Shown here: piece by piece, positions 27,342-36,233 of the stretch
How positions within the stretch are numbered: the first letter of the stretch is position 1
Layout: every line of letters begins with the position of its first letter
Source of the DNA: Microbacterium testaceum
GTDB lineage: Bacteria; Actinomycetota; Actinomycetes; Actinomycetales; Microbacteriaceae
Assembly: GCF_006539145.1 (NCBI RefSeq)
Contig: NZ_BJML01000008.1
Location: 124,001-188,000, forward strand
DNA: 64,000 nt
Direction: 5' to 3'
The notes under the pieces: generated by a model
Databases searched by the model: none
Seen by the model: only the letters and a program-made list of their open reading frames with translations
Told to the model about the DNA's origin: nothing
Translations under genes and position numbers: made by a program

Positions 27342-28940
27342 CTAACTCGTCGGAGAATCGGCGACCTGTTCCGGCCCCCGCCCCTTCCCGTTGTTCGAGC
27401 CCTTCCCATTCCCGTTGCCGTTCCCCTTGCCCGAGCCGCCCGCGCCGGGCGCGGAGCCGCCGGGCGTCGCCTCCGGCGAGGGCGACGTGCTCGGAGGGGG
27501 AGCGACCGAGCCGCCGCCGGGCGGGGTGGGGTCCGGCGCCGGTTCGACGACGGGGGAGCCGCTGGAGTCAGGGGAACCGCGACCGGGTTGCGTCGATCCG
27601 CCACCCGGCACCTGAACGATCGGCTGTGCCGGAGCGGGCTGCACCGGCTGCGGCGCGACCGGGGCGGGCGAAGGCGGTGGGGTCTCGGCATCCGTGCTCG
27701 ACACCGACTCGACCGAGGAGGGATCGTTCTCGGCCACCAGAGGGACCGGCGTCGATGAAGGCGCAGGGGTGGAGACGCGGTCCGTGACCGCGTCGGGGAC
27801 CGCACCGAGAGAAAACGCCATCACATGCCCTCCGACGATGAGCACGGCGCCGGCTGCGGCGCCCGCCCAGACCCACCACCGTCGGAACGATCGACGCGGG
27901 CGCGCGGCGGAGACGAAAGAACCGCTGGCCCCGACGCCGACGGACGCCGCGGCGGCGACCGGTGCGGTGCTGTATGTGGCCGCGGCCCGCGGCTCATCGC
28001 TCCCTGCCGATGCCACCGGAGGTGCGCTCATCACGGCCGTCGGCACCTGCCACGACACCGCGGCCGCGGGTGCGCCGGTGGCGGTCCCCGCTGACTCGTG
28101 GGTCAGCGACTGCACCCGCCTCATGACGCTCGCGGCGGAGGGTCGCTCATCGGGGTCGAAGGCGGTCATCGACGTCAGCAGCGACTGCCACTCGCCACCG
28201 TACGTCCCCGGGATATCCGGCTGACGAGCCAGGCGGGCGAGCAGCGTCTCTTGCAGCGTTCCGCCGCCGAAAGGATGCAGGCGCGTGAGCGCCTCGATGG
28301 CGAGGAGCCCCAGCGCGTACACGTCCGACGCGGCGCGGGGCGGCTCGCCGCGTACCTGCTCCGGTGCGAGATAGGCGGCCGTCCCGATGACGGTGCCGGG
28401 CGTCGTCAGGCGTGTCGCACCGATCAGCCGGGCGACCCCGAAGTCGGCGAGCACGGCCTCGACGGCGCGCACCCCGCCTCTCACCTCCCGCAGGAGGACG
28501 TTCGACGGCTTGACATCGCGGTGCACGATGCCGGCGTCATGGACGACGGCGAGAGCGCCCGCCAGGTCGGCGAGAATGCCCGCGACCTCGGCAGGCGAGA
28601 CGGGGCCTTCTTCGATGCGGCGCTGCAGCGAGGGCCCGCTCACCAGCTCCATCACGAGGTACACGTGGTCGTCGCCGGTGAGCCGCGCGTCGTACAGGGT
28701 CACGAGCGAGGGGTGATCGAGCGCCGCGAGAGCCCGTGCCTCCGACATGCGGCGGAGGGGTTCGGGTTCGTCGCCCGCGTCGGCGTAGAAGATCTTGATC
28801 GCCACGTCGCGTGCGAGAACCTCGTCGCGCGCGCGGAAGACGCGCCCCATTCCACCGGCGCCGATACGCTCGCGCAGGATGTAGCGCCCACCCAGGATGT
28901 CGCCCGCGTGGGGCATCGAGTGGTCGAGCACGTGACTCAT
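27342..28940 (-). CDS. Membrane-anchored eukaryotic-type Ser/Thr protein kinase
   Basis: This 532-residue kinase has a cytoplasmic catalytic domain (about 20-275): Gly-loop GAGGMG (27-32), ATP-binding Lys49, HRD (140-142), DFG (166-168) and APE in YLAPEQVRG. A juxtamembrane Ala/Thr-rich linker leads to one transmembrane helix (VWAGAAAGAVLIVGGHVMAF). The outside part is rich in Pro, Gly and Ser and has no PASTA repeats. The start at 28940 is supported by AGGA five bases upstream. It may sense wall stress or surface interactions. No phosphatase gene lies next to it. Confidence 0.92.
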   Translation of the reverse strand: MSHVLDHSMPHAGDILGGRYILRERIGAGGMGRVFRARDEVLARDVAIKIFYADAGDEPEPLRRMSEARALAALDHPSLVTLYDARLTGDDHVYLVMELVSGPSLQRRIEEGPVSPAEVAGILADLAGALAVVHDAGIVHRDVKPSNVLLREVRGGVRAVEAVLADFGVARLIGATRLTTPGTVIGTAAYLAPEQVRGEPPRAASDVYALGLLAIEALTRLHPFGGGTLQETLLARLARQPDIPGTYGGEWQSLLTSMTAFDPDERPSAASVMRRVQSLTHESAGTATGAPAAAVSWQVPTAVMSAPPVASAGSDEPRAAATYSTAPVAAAASVGVGASGSFVSAARPRRSFRRWWVWAGAAAGAVLIVGGHVMAFSLGAVPDAVTDRVSTPAPSSTPVPLVAENDPSSVESVSSTDAETPPPSPAPVAPQPVQPAPAQPIVQVPGGGSTQPGRGSPDSSGSPVVEPAPDPTPPGGGSVAPPPSTSPSPEATPGGSAPGAGGSGKGNGNGNGKGSNNGKGRGPEQVADSPTS

Positions 28941-29203
28941 CGGTTCCTTCGAGCGGGACCGCCTGACGGCGGGAAGGGTGGATGCCGGGACGCATCCGTT
29001 GCATTGCACGCTATGCCCGCGCGGGTCGGCGAAGAGCGGGGTAGCGACACCGCTCGCCGATGCGCATAATGCTCGCTCACCTCGCGATCGTCGGCTTCGT
29101 TCCCCGTCCGGGACATCTGCGTCCCCAGGCCTGCGAGCAAAGCCGTGGGAGCGGTTCCACTAGGCTCTCTCCGGCCGTCGACGCCGGCCCGAGAGGAACC
29201 GAC

Positions 29204-31540
29204 GTGCCCGCCCCCGCCTCTCACGTGCGCCGCGATCTCCAGGGCCTCCGGGCGATCGCCGTGATCGCGGTCGTCAGCACCCACCTCACGGGATGGCCCC
29301 GAGGCGGCTTCGTGGGTGTCGACGTGTTCTTCGTCTTGTCGGGCTTCCTCGTCACCGGCATCCTGCTGGCCGATCTCCAGGCAGAGGGGACGGTGCGCCT
29401 CGGCGCCTTCTTCGCTCGCCGCGTCAAGCGCCTCTTGCCCGCCGCTCTCGTCGTGCTCGCGGTCGTCGTCGGGGCAGCGTTCCTGGTCTTCTCGCCCGTG
29501 CGTGCCGAGAGCACCCTGGTCGACGCCGTCTCCGCTGCCGGCCTCCTCTCGAACTGGCACTTCGGTCTCGAGGGCCGCGACTACTTCGCCGCCACCGACG
29601 TCTCGCCGCTTCAGCATTTCTGGTCGCTCTCCATCGAGGAACAGTTCTCGGTGGCATGGCCGTTCCTCGTCCTGCTGGCGGTCGCCGCGCTGCCGGTCGC
29701 CGTGCGCCGCGCACGCGGTGGACGTGTGGCCGTGGGCCTGCTCGCGGGTGCTGTCGTCGTGGCATCCGGCATCGTCGCCGTCGTGCAGACGCCCGTCGAC
29801 CCGAGTCTTTCGTACTTCTCCACGCTCACGCGGGCGGGGGAGCTCGCCACGGGAGCGATGATCGCGGCCGCCGCCCCCGTCCTCGTACGGATTCCGGCGG
29901 CTGCCCGCGCGCTCCTCGCCTGGGTGGGCCTGGCGGTGATCATCGCGGCGGTCTTCCTGATCGATCCCGCGGACCCCTTCCCGGCACCCGCGGCCGCCCT
30001 CCCGGTACTCGGAGCAGCACTCGTGATCGGCGGCGGCATCGGCGGCGACCCGCGTCACCGCCACCTCTTCGTCCTCACCAACCCGTTGGCGGTGACGATC
30101 GGCGATCTCTCCTACTCGCTGTACCTCTGGCACCTGCCCGTGATCGTGTTCGCGGGGGTTCTGCTCGCTCCGGGACCCGCCGCCACGGGGATCACCGTCT
30201 TGGCGATGCTCGTCCTGACGGTCGCGACCTACCTCGGCATCGAACAGCCTCTGCATCGCTCGCCCTGGGCAGCCCGCACCGCGCATCGACGCGAGCCCGC
30301 CCCCGCCGAGCCGGAGCGCGTATCGGAACCCGCTCCGCGCCGTGCGAGCAGCCTCGCCTCGCGGCCCGCCGGATACATCCCCGGTCAGCGGTACTACCCC
30401 GGCTCCCGCCCTATGGCCCCCGTTCCCCCGGAGCCCACGAAACCCGTCGCACCGACGCCCGTGGTGCGGCACGACGCTCAGCGGATGCCGGCACCCCCGG
30501 CATCCGGCGAGACCGATGACGCACCCGCCTGGGCCGCCTGGCGTGCGCGTTTCGCGCCACGCGTGGCGATGGCCGGAGCCAGCCTCGCGATCGGCACCGG
30601 AGCGACGGCGCTCGCGGTGATGCTGGCGTACGGCGCCCCGACGCTCCCCGGTCTGCCGCTCGCCGCCCCGGCCGCCGTCGACGTCGCAGCCGAGGCCGGA
30701 GACGCCCTCGGCACCTTGCAGGGCGAGCTCGCCGCCGCGACGACCGCCGCCTCGTGGCCCGACCTGCGCCCCTCGCTCGACGAGGTGCAACGCGCCTCGT
30801 CGTCGGCGAATCGCGCCCGCGACTGCTTCACTCCGGGTGTCGCCCTCGAGGCGGCGAGGTGCACCTGGGGCTCCGCCGACGCCCCGCGCCACCTGTACCT
30901 CGTGGGCGACTCGAGCGCGATGGCCTATGCGCCGGCGTTCGCGAAACTCGCCGACGACAGCGGGGGAGCGTGGCGCGTCACGACGGTCGGGATGTACGGA
31001 TGCCGCTTCACCGACGTGCTCCTCGAGAGCCGCGACCCGTCGGTCATGGCCGCGTGCGGACAGCGAAAAGTGGATGTCGCATCGATGATCGCCGCCGCGC
31101 CGGCCGATCTGCTCGTCGTGTCGAACGCGTTCACCCTGGGCCGCTCGGTCGACGGGCGCGACCTGGGCGCCGGGGAGCTGGCATCCGCCATCGCCTCCGA
31201 GATCACGGGGTGGGCGCCCGCGGGCCGCACGGTGTATCTGGCGCCCCCGCCGCACGGCGCGGATCTCGGGCGGTGCGTCTCGCCTCTCACCGGCCCCTCG
31301 GCGTGCCTCGCGGGAGTCGACGACGTGTGGACGCAGATGGAGACGGCGACCGAAGTTCAGGCCGCCGCCACCGGTGACTCTGCGATCAGCTCCCTGCCCT
31401 TCAGCTGCTGGCAGGGGGCGTGCCCCGCCTTCGCGGGCGACACGCCGGTGCGCTATGACGACACCCACATCACCCCGGCGTTCGCGGAACGACTGACGCC
31501 GATCCTGCGCGGCGAGCTCGCGGCGAGAGATCTGTACTGA
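29204..31540 (+). CDS. Acyltransferase 3 family protein with C-terminal SGNH domain
   Basis: This 778-residue protein joins a ten-helix acyltransferase-3 membrane domain (about 1-360) to an extracytoplasmic SGNH domain (about 520-778), as in OatA-type O-acetyltransferases of peptidoglycan, polysaccharides or lipids. Motifs are RRDLQGLRAIAVIAVVSTHL at the N-terminus, GGFVGVDVFFVLSGFLVTGIL, and IEEQFSVAWPF. In the SGNH part the nucleophile block is VGDSSAMAY and the catalytic dyad is in DDTHITPAFA. A Pro- and Ala-rich linker (about 365-480) separates the two. GTG 29204 has GAGAGGA six bases upstream. Confidence 0.9.
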   Translation: MPAPASHVRRDLQGLRAIAVIAVVSTHLTGWPRGGFVGVDVFFVLSGFLVTGILLADLQAEGTVRLGAFFARRVKRLLPAALVVLAVVVGAAFLVFSPVRAESTLVDAVSAAGLLSNWHFGLEGRDYFAATDVSPLQHFWSLSIEEQFSVAWPFLVLLAVAALPVAVRRARGGRVAVGLLAGAVVVASGIVAVVQTPVDPSLSYFSTLTRAGELATGAMIAAAAPVLVRIPAAARALLAWVGLAVIIAAVFLIDPADPFPAPAAALPVLGAALVIGGGIGGDPRHRHLFVLTNPLAVTIGDLSYSLYLWHLPVIVFAGVLLAPGPAATGITVLAMLVLTVATYLGIEQPLHRSPWAARTAHRREPAPAEPERVSEPAPRRASSLASRPAGYIPGQRYYPGSRPMAPVPPEPTKPVAPTPVVRHDAQRMPAPPASGETDDAPAWAAWRARFAPRVAMAGASLAIGTGATALAVMLAYGAPTLPGLPLAAPAAVDVAAEAGDALGTLQGELAAATTAASWPDLRPSLDEVQRASSSANRARDCFTPGVALEAARCTWGSADAPRHLYLVGDSSAMAYAPAFAKLADDSGGAWRVTTVGMYGCRFTDVLLESRDPSVMAACGQRKVDVASMIAAAPADLLVVSNAFTLGRSVDGRDLGAGELASAIASEITGWAPAGRTVYLAPPPHGADLGRCVSPLTGPSACLAGVDDVWTQMETATEVQAAATGDSAISSLPFSCWQGACPAFAGDTPVRYDDTHITPAFAERLTPILRGELAARDLY

Positions 31541-31583
31541 CGCCTGCGGCCCCGAACCCGCGCGTGGCTGCGAGGCTGGGGGA

Positions 31584-32516
31584 GTGACCTTGCCTCCCGA
31601 CCCGCGCTCGTACGACCTCGACGCTGCGCGGACCCGCCTGCTGCCCGAGCGCAGGGGAAAGGTCGACGACAGCATCCCCCAACTCGCCGACGCCGACCCC
31701 GACCTCTGCGCCCTCGCGCTCGCTCTGCCCGACGGCTCGATCCGGTCGAGTCGACAGGCGACCGTCTCGTTCAGCGTGCAGTCGGCGGTCAAGCCGTTCC
31801 TGTTCGCTCTCGCGCTGCTCGACACCGACGGCGCGGCTCTCGATCGAGTCGGCATCGAGCCCACGGGGGAGTCGTTCGACGCGATCAAACTCGAGAGCGG
31901 CACGGGCCGACCCCCCAATCCCATGGTCAATGCCGGTGCCCTGCTGACCGCTTCGCTCGTCGAGGGCTCGGACCCCGAGTCGCGCAGTGCCCGCATCGCC
32001 CGCGGGCTCGCGGCCTTCGCCGGGCGCGAGCTCGAGGTCGACGAGGACGTGGCCCACAACGAACACCTCCTCGGCGACCGCAATCACGCCCTCGCCCACC
32101 TCATGCGCGCAGAGGGCACCCTCGAGCCCTCGGCCGACGACACGGTCGCCGTGTACGCGCGGTCATGCGCGACGATCGTGGATGCCGAAACCCTCGCCGT
32201 CATGGGTGCGACATTGGCGTGCGGGGGTGTGAACCCGCGCACGGGGGAACGAGTGGTTCCCGAACGGGTCGCGCGGGATGTCATCTCGGTCATGGCGACC
32301 TGCGGCGTCTACGACGGCTCCGGTCGGTGGATGCGCGCCGTCGGCGTACCGGCGAAGTCCAGTGTCTCGGGGGCGATCGTGCTGTCGGCTCCCGGGCGTC
32401 TCGGCGCCGCGGTGGTGAGCCCGCCGCTCGACGAACAGGGTACGAGCGTGCGTGGACGCCTCGCGAGCGAAGCCTTGAGCGATGACCTCGCTCTGCACTC
32501 CTTCGCGTCGCGCTGA
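31584..32516 (+). CDS. glsA: Glutaminase
   Basis: This 310-residue enzyme converts glutamine to glutamate and ammonia. It is a serine-dependent beta-lactamase-fold glutaminase, with the nucleophile motif S67-A-V-K70 in SVQSAVKPF, RPPNPMVNAGA, and the later YARSCATIVDAETLAVMGA region (shown as CATIVDAETLAVMGATLA). Length is normal for the GlsA family. GTG 31584 follows a GGGGGAG ribosome site. No STAS domain extends the C-terminus. Confidence 0.93.
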   Translation: MTLPPDPRSYDLDAARTRLLPERRGKVDDSIPQLADADPDLCALALALPDGSIRSSRQATVSFSVQSAVKPFLFALALLDTDGAALDRVGIEPTGESFDAIKLESGTGRPPNPMVNAGALLTASLVEGSDPESRSARIARGLAAFAGRELEVDEDVAHNEHLLGDRNHALAHLMRAEGTLEPSADDTVAVYARSCATIVDAETLAVMGATLACGGVNPRTGERVVPERVARDVISVMATCGVYDGSGRWMRAVGVPAKSSVSGAIVLSAPGRLGAAVVSPPLDEQGTSVRGRLASEALSDDLALHSFASR

Positions 32517-32571
32517 CGACACCCGCCCCGCGATATGGGGAGGGACCGGGCGTTCGGCCTAGGCTGGCGCC

Positions 32572-33189
32572 ATGGGGGCACGGGGGATCTACGTTGCGAC
32601 GACCATCCGCGCGACGCTCGACGAGGTGTGGACGGCCACTCAGGACCCGTCCCAGCACGTGCGATGGGACGTCCGCTTCTCGAGGATCACCCCCACCACG
32701 AGCACGCCGGACGGTGCCGCGCGGTTCGTCTATGAACGGCGGACGCCCGTGCACACCGTCCGCGGCGACGGCATCAGCATCGGCGAGACGTCTCGGCCCG
32801 ATGGCACCCGCACCTCCGCCCTGAGGTTCACGACGCATGACCGGCTGTCACCGCTGCGCGATGGGCGCGGCTACTGGCGCTACGAGCCGGTGGATGACGG
32901 CATCCGCTTCTCGACCGGGTACGACTACGCGGCCGGGTGGGGCCCGCTCGACGTGATCGTTCGTCCGATCGTGGGCTGGGCGACCGCGTGGAGCTTCGAC
33001 CGCTTGCGCCTGTGGCTCGAGACCGGCGTCGAGCCCGAACGGTACTCGCTGTGGCACGCCTTCGCGTTCTGGCGTGGAGACCGCCCACGTGCCTCGCGCT
33101 GCGAGCGGGTGCCCCCGCATCGACGGCGCGCCCTCGACGACGCTCCCGCCACGCTCGCGGCGCTGCCCGCGCCGGGAGGCACGCGATGA
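32572..33189 (+). CDS. SRPBCC-type (START-like) ligand-binding protein
   Basis: The 205-residue product looks like a polyketide cyclase or SRPBCC-fold protein, with YVATTIRATLDEVWTATQDP and HVRWDVRFSRITP at the N-terminus and a helix-grip-like C-terminal half. Such proteins bind hydrophobic ligands in a deep pocket. It overlaps the DUF4166 gene by an ATGA, so the two are made together. Catalysis is not established. Confidence 0.72.
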   Translation: MGARGIYVATTIRATLDEVWTATQDPSQHVRWDVRFSRITPTTSTPDGAARFVYERRTPVHTVRGDGISIGETSRPDGTRTSALRFTTHDRLSPLRDGRGYWRYEPVDDGIRFSTGYDYAAGWGPLDVIVRPIVGWATAWSFDRLRLWLETGVEPERYSLWHAFAFWRGDRPRASRCERVPPHRRRALDDAPATLAALPAPGGTR

Positions 33190-33854
33190 CGTCGATCTTC
33201 GCGCGGGCGATGGGATCCGACTTCGACCGCCTGCACCCGATGATGCGGCGACGCTTCGGCGTCGGCCTCGACGAGGGTCAGGCGTGTGTCGGCCACGGCG
33301 TGATGCGCGAGATCCGCCGCGGTCCCTGGTGGACCGTCCCGTTCCTCCAGTTCGGCAAACTGCGCAACATCCTCGTGCCGACGGTGGGCACGAACGTTCC
33401 CTTCACCATCTGGAACAGCCCCTACCTCGACCCCTTCGGTCGCGAGACGGTCACCTTCGTGCGGGAGTACGAGGTCGGCGGCCGACCGGCCCGGTTCGAC
33501 GCGACGATGATCTCCCACGAGGGCAGGGTGATCGACTACCTCGGCACACACCAGCACCTCGCCGTCGACCTCGACCTGCAGGTCGACGACGACGGCGGCC
33601 TGCTCCTCCGTTCGGGGGAGCAACGCTTCTACGAGGGACCGGTCGGGTTCCGTTTCCCGATGCTTTTCAGCGGTCGCGCCACCCTCCGCGAACGCTTCGA
33701 CGAGGGCGACGGCCGCTTCCACGTCGACATGCGCGTCGACAACGACCGATTCGGTTTCCTGTTCGGGTACCGCGGGAGCTTCACCTGCGAATGGATGCCG
33801 GCCTCCAACGCCCCGCCGCACGTGTTCCCCCGGCGACACGAATCACGCACCTGA
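33186..33854 (+). CDS. DUF4166 domain-containing protein
   Basis: This 222-residue product matches the DUF4166 pattern, with FARAMGSDFDRLHPMMRRRFG at the start (shown as DFDRLHPMMRRRFG), PFTIWNSPYLDPFGRETVTF, and a beta-rich C-terminal half. The function of the family is unknown; members are found with SRPBCC proteins and oxidoreductases. Here it is translationally coupled to the SRPBCC gene upstream. Confidence 0.83.
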   Translation: MTSIFARAMGSDFDRLHPMMRRRFGVGLDEGQACVGHGVMREIRRGPWWTVPFLQFGKLRNILVPTVGTNVPFTIWNSPYLDPFGRETVTFVREYEVGGRPARFDATMISHEGRVIDYLGTHQHLAVDLDLQVDDDGGLLLRSGEQRFYEGPVGFRFPMLFSGRATLRERFDEGDGRFHVDMRVDNDRFGFLFGYRGSFTCEWMPASNAPPHVFPRRHESRT

Positions 33855-33922
33855 TCCACACGCTCGCGAATGCGAGAATGACGGCGCCCCCACGCCGGTC
33901 CGGTCCTTCCGAAGGAGTCCCC

Positions 33923-34297
33923 ATGCAGCCCGTCGTGCGTCGCCGCGCCTCGCGCACCGTCACCGTCGGCGTCGTCGCCGCGCTCGCCGCCACCCTCACC
34001 GGGTGCGGCCAGGGAACGAACGTCTCGGAGGACTACGCCCAGATCTGCCGCGACAACTCCACCGAGAAGCGCCTCCCCGACGACGACTGCAACAATCACG
34101 GCGGCAGCGCGCACTGGTACTACCTGCCATTGGGTTCGAGCAGTCGCACGGTACCCGCTGTCGGCCAGCCCGCGACCGGTGGTGCCGACAGCCTCCCGTC
34201 GGGCAAGACCGCGGCACGTGGCATCTCGAGCGACGGTGCCAGCGTCTCGCGCGGCGGCTTCGGCGGTTCGGGCTCCGACGGAAGCCACGGCAGCTGA
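33923..34297 (+). CDS. Lipoprotein paired with a glutathionylspermidine synthase-like enzyme (YgiB-like)
   Basis: This 124-residue protein has a basic start, a hydrophobic segment and a lipobox-like LTGCGQG, so it is likely a lipoprotein. The rest is rich in Ser and Gly, with a central acidic DNSTEKRLPDDDCNNHGG and a C-terminal SDGSHGS. Its stop overlaps the next start by one base. E. coli encodes the lipoprotein YgiB beside YgiC, a glutathionylspermidine synthase-like enzyme; this pair has the same arrangement, although the sequence is different. GAAGGAG precedes the ATG. Confidence 0.78.
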   Translation: MQPVVRRRASRTVTVGVVAALAATLTGCGQGTNVSEDYAQICRDNSTEKRLPDDDCNNHGGSAHWYYLPLGSSSRTVPAVGQPATGGADSLPSGKTAARGISSDGASVSRGGFGGSGSDGSHGS

Positions 34298-35601
34298 TGC
34301 GGCGCGTCGAGCTCGATCCGCGCCCCGACTGGGAGCGCACCATCAAGCAGTCCGGACTCATCTACTCGCACTCCATCCGCGACGACGGCACGGCGGTCGA
34401 CTACTGGAACGACGGCGCTGCGTACGTCTTCACGCTCCCGGAGGTCGAGGAGCTCGAGAAGCAAACCGAAGAACTGCATCGGATGAGTCTCGAGGCCGCC
34501 AGGTACATGGCATCCGGTGAACTCGGTCACCTCGGGCTCAGCCCGAAAGCGTTCGAGCTCGCCCAGTGGTCGCTCGAGCAGAACGAACCCGACGTCTACG
34601 CCCGTTTCGACCTCGCCTACGCCGGTGACGGATCACCCGCGAAGATGCTCGAGTACAACGGCGACACCCCGACCGGTCTGATCGAGGCCTCGGTCACCCA
34701 GTGGTTCTGGCTGCAGGACCGGCTCAGGAGCGGGGCTCTTCCCGCCGACACCGATCAGTGGAACGGCCTGCACGAGGCCCTGGTGGAGCGCTGGCGCACT
34801 CTTCTCCACCGCTCGCTCGAAGAAGGCGAGGGCGGACGCCTGTTCGTCGCGCACTCGGATGCCGACACCTACGGCGAGGACTGGGACACCGTCGCCTACA
34901 TGCGTGATCTCGCGGGCGAGGCCGGTTGGGAGCACACCGGCATCGAGATGAAGGAGATCGGCTGGCACCACGGCGCGCGACAGTTCGTGGGCGTGCCGGA
35001 GCCGTGGGGTTCCTCGCGCAGCATCGCGGCGCTGCCGGGTGACACCCCGGGCACGCAGTACCCCGTCATCCGCAACCTCTTCAAGCTCTACCCCTGGGAG
35101 GACCTCGTCTCGGGGGAGGACCGCGTCGCCGGCGACCAGGAGTTCGGGGCGCTGCTCATTGCGGGGCGAGGACTCTTCGGCCGCTGGTACGAACCGGCGT
35201 GGAAGATGTTCCTCTCGAACAAGCTCCTCCTCGTTGCCCTCTGGCGGCTGTTCCCCGGCCACCCCAACCTGCTGCCCGCCTACGCCGACGGGCCGAACGG
35301 CATGACCGACTTCGTCGTCAAACCCGTCTTCGGTCGAGAGGGAGACGGCATCCGGGTACACCGCCGTGACGGCAGCGTCATCTCGAACGGCCAGGAGTAC
35401 CGGCGAGAGGGCACCGGACGGGAGCGCGTCTGGCAGGAGTACCACGAGCTCCCCGACTTCCCGGGAAGCAATGGGAGCAATCACCCCGTGCTCGGTTCGT
35501 GGGTCATCAACGACGAGGCGTTCGGAGTCGGCATCCGCGAGTCCGACGGCCCCATCACCGACTACTACTGCCGCTTCGCCCCGAACATCATCGAGAGCTG
35601 A
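34297..35601 (+). CDS. Glutathionylspermidine synthase-like ATP-grasp protein (YgiC/YjfC-like)
   Basis: This 434-residue protein belongs to the glutathionylspermidine synthase preATP-grasp family, which makes an amide bond with ATP. Visible blocks are KMLEYNGDTPTGLIEAS, FKLYPWEDL and the ATP-grasp VVKPVFGREGDGI, near the C-terminus. Unlike E. coli Gss, no N-terminal amidase domain is present, so this is the stand-alone YgiC type. Substrate is unknown. It is coupled to the lipoprotein gene before it, hinting at action on a cell-surface or membrane target. Confidence 0.88.
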   Translation: MRRVELDPRPDWERTIKQSGLIYSHSIRDDGTAVDYWNDGAAYVFTLPEVEELEKQTEELHRMSLEAARYMASGELGHLGLSPKAFELAQWSLEQNEPDVYARFDLAYAGDGSPAKMLEYNGDTPTGLIEASVTQWFWLQDRLRSGALPADTDQWNGLHEALVERWRTLLHRSLEEGEGGRLFVAHSDADTYGEDWDTVAYMRDLAGEAGWEHTGIEMKEIGWHHGARQFVGVPEPWGSSRSIAALPGDTPGTQYPVIRNLFKLYPWEDLVSGEDRVAGDQEFGALLIAGRGLFGRWYEPAWKMFLSNKLLLVALWRLFPGHPNLLPAYADGPNGMTDFVVKPVFGREGDGIRVHRRDGSVISNGQEYRREGTGRERVWQEYHELPDFPGSNGSNHPVLGSWVINDEAFGVGIRESDGPITDYYCRFAPNIIES

Positions 35602-35625
35602 CCGCGCCGCCCCTCTCGAGCTCGC

Positions 35626-36192
35626 TCACGCGTCGATGTCGTCGACACCCGGCATCCACGAGATACCGGGTTTGCCCCACTTGCGCTTCTTCGCGATCTT
35701 CGCCGCGACCCGGCCGTCTTCCTCGTCGAGACGATCCACGTACAGGATGCCGTCGAGGTGATCGAACTCGTGCTGCAGGATGCGTGCCCGCCAGCCCGTG
35801 ACCTCGATACGGACCGCGTGGCCGTCGAGATCGGTGCCGGTGAGCAGCGCCGCCTCGGACCGGCGCAGCGGAAAGCGCTCGCCGGGGAACGACAGGCACC
35901 CCTCGCTCTCTTCGTCGGGGTCGGGGTAGCCCGGTTCCATCGGGCGAATCCACAGCTCGGGGTTGATCACGACGCCGCGCCAGGGCTGCCCCTCGTCGTC
36001 TTCGTACGTGTACGTGAAGATGCGCAGTCCCACCCCGACCTGCGGAGCCGCAAGACCCACACCGGGGGCGGCGTCCATCGTCTCGAACATGTCGGCGACA
36101 AGCGCGCGCACCTCATCGGTGATCTCGTCGACGCGGGCAGCGGGAGCGTGCAGCACGGGATCACCCATGATGCGAATCGGGAGTACGGCCAC
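35626..36192 (-). CDS. def: Peptide deformylase
   Basis: This 188-residue metalloenzyme removes the formyl group from N-terminal formylmethionine. All three motifs are intact: GVGLAAPQ (44-51), EGCLS (97-101, metal ligand Cys99) and HEFDH (141-145, with the catalytic Glu142). The start is a GTG at 36192. It is transcribed on its own, convergent with the ATP-grasp gene. Confidence 0.96.
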   Translation of the reverse strand: MAVLPIRIMGDPVLHAPAARVDEITDEVRALVADMFETMDAAPGVGLAAPQVGVGLRIFTYTYEDDEGQPWRGVVINPELWIRPMEPGYPDPDEESEGCLSFPGERFPLRRSEAALLTGTDLDGHAVRIEVTGWRARILQHEFDHLDGILYVDRLDEEDGRVAAKIAKKRKWGKPGISWMPGVDDIDA

Positions 36193-36233
36193 GTCACCAG
36201 CCTATCCAGGGGGCGGCGGGCTATCGTCGGAGG

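Noticed and set aside
28937..32083. A 1048-codon minus-strand open frame opposite the kinase promoter region, acyltransferase and glutaminase
   Set aside because: It is a high-GC shadow frame: composition is Arg/Gly/Asp/His-rich with no recognisable domain, and the plus-strand genes have clear motifs and codon bias.
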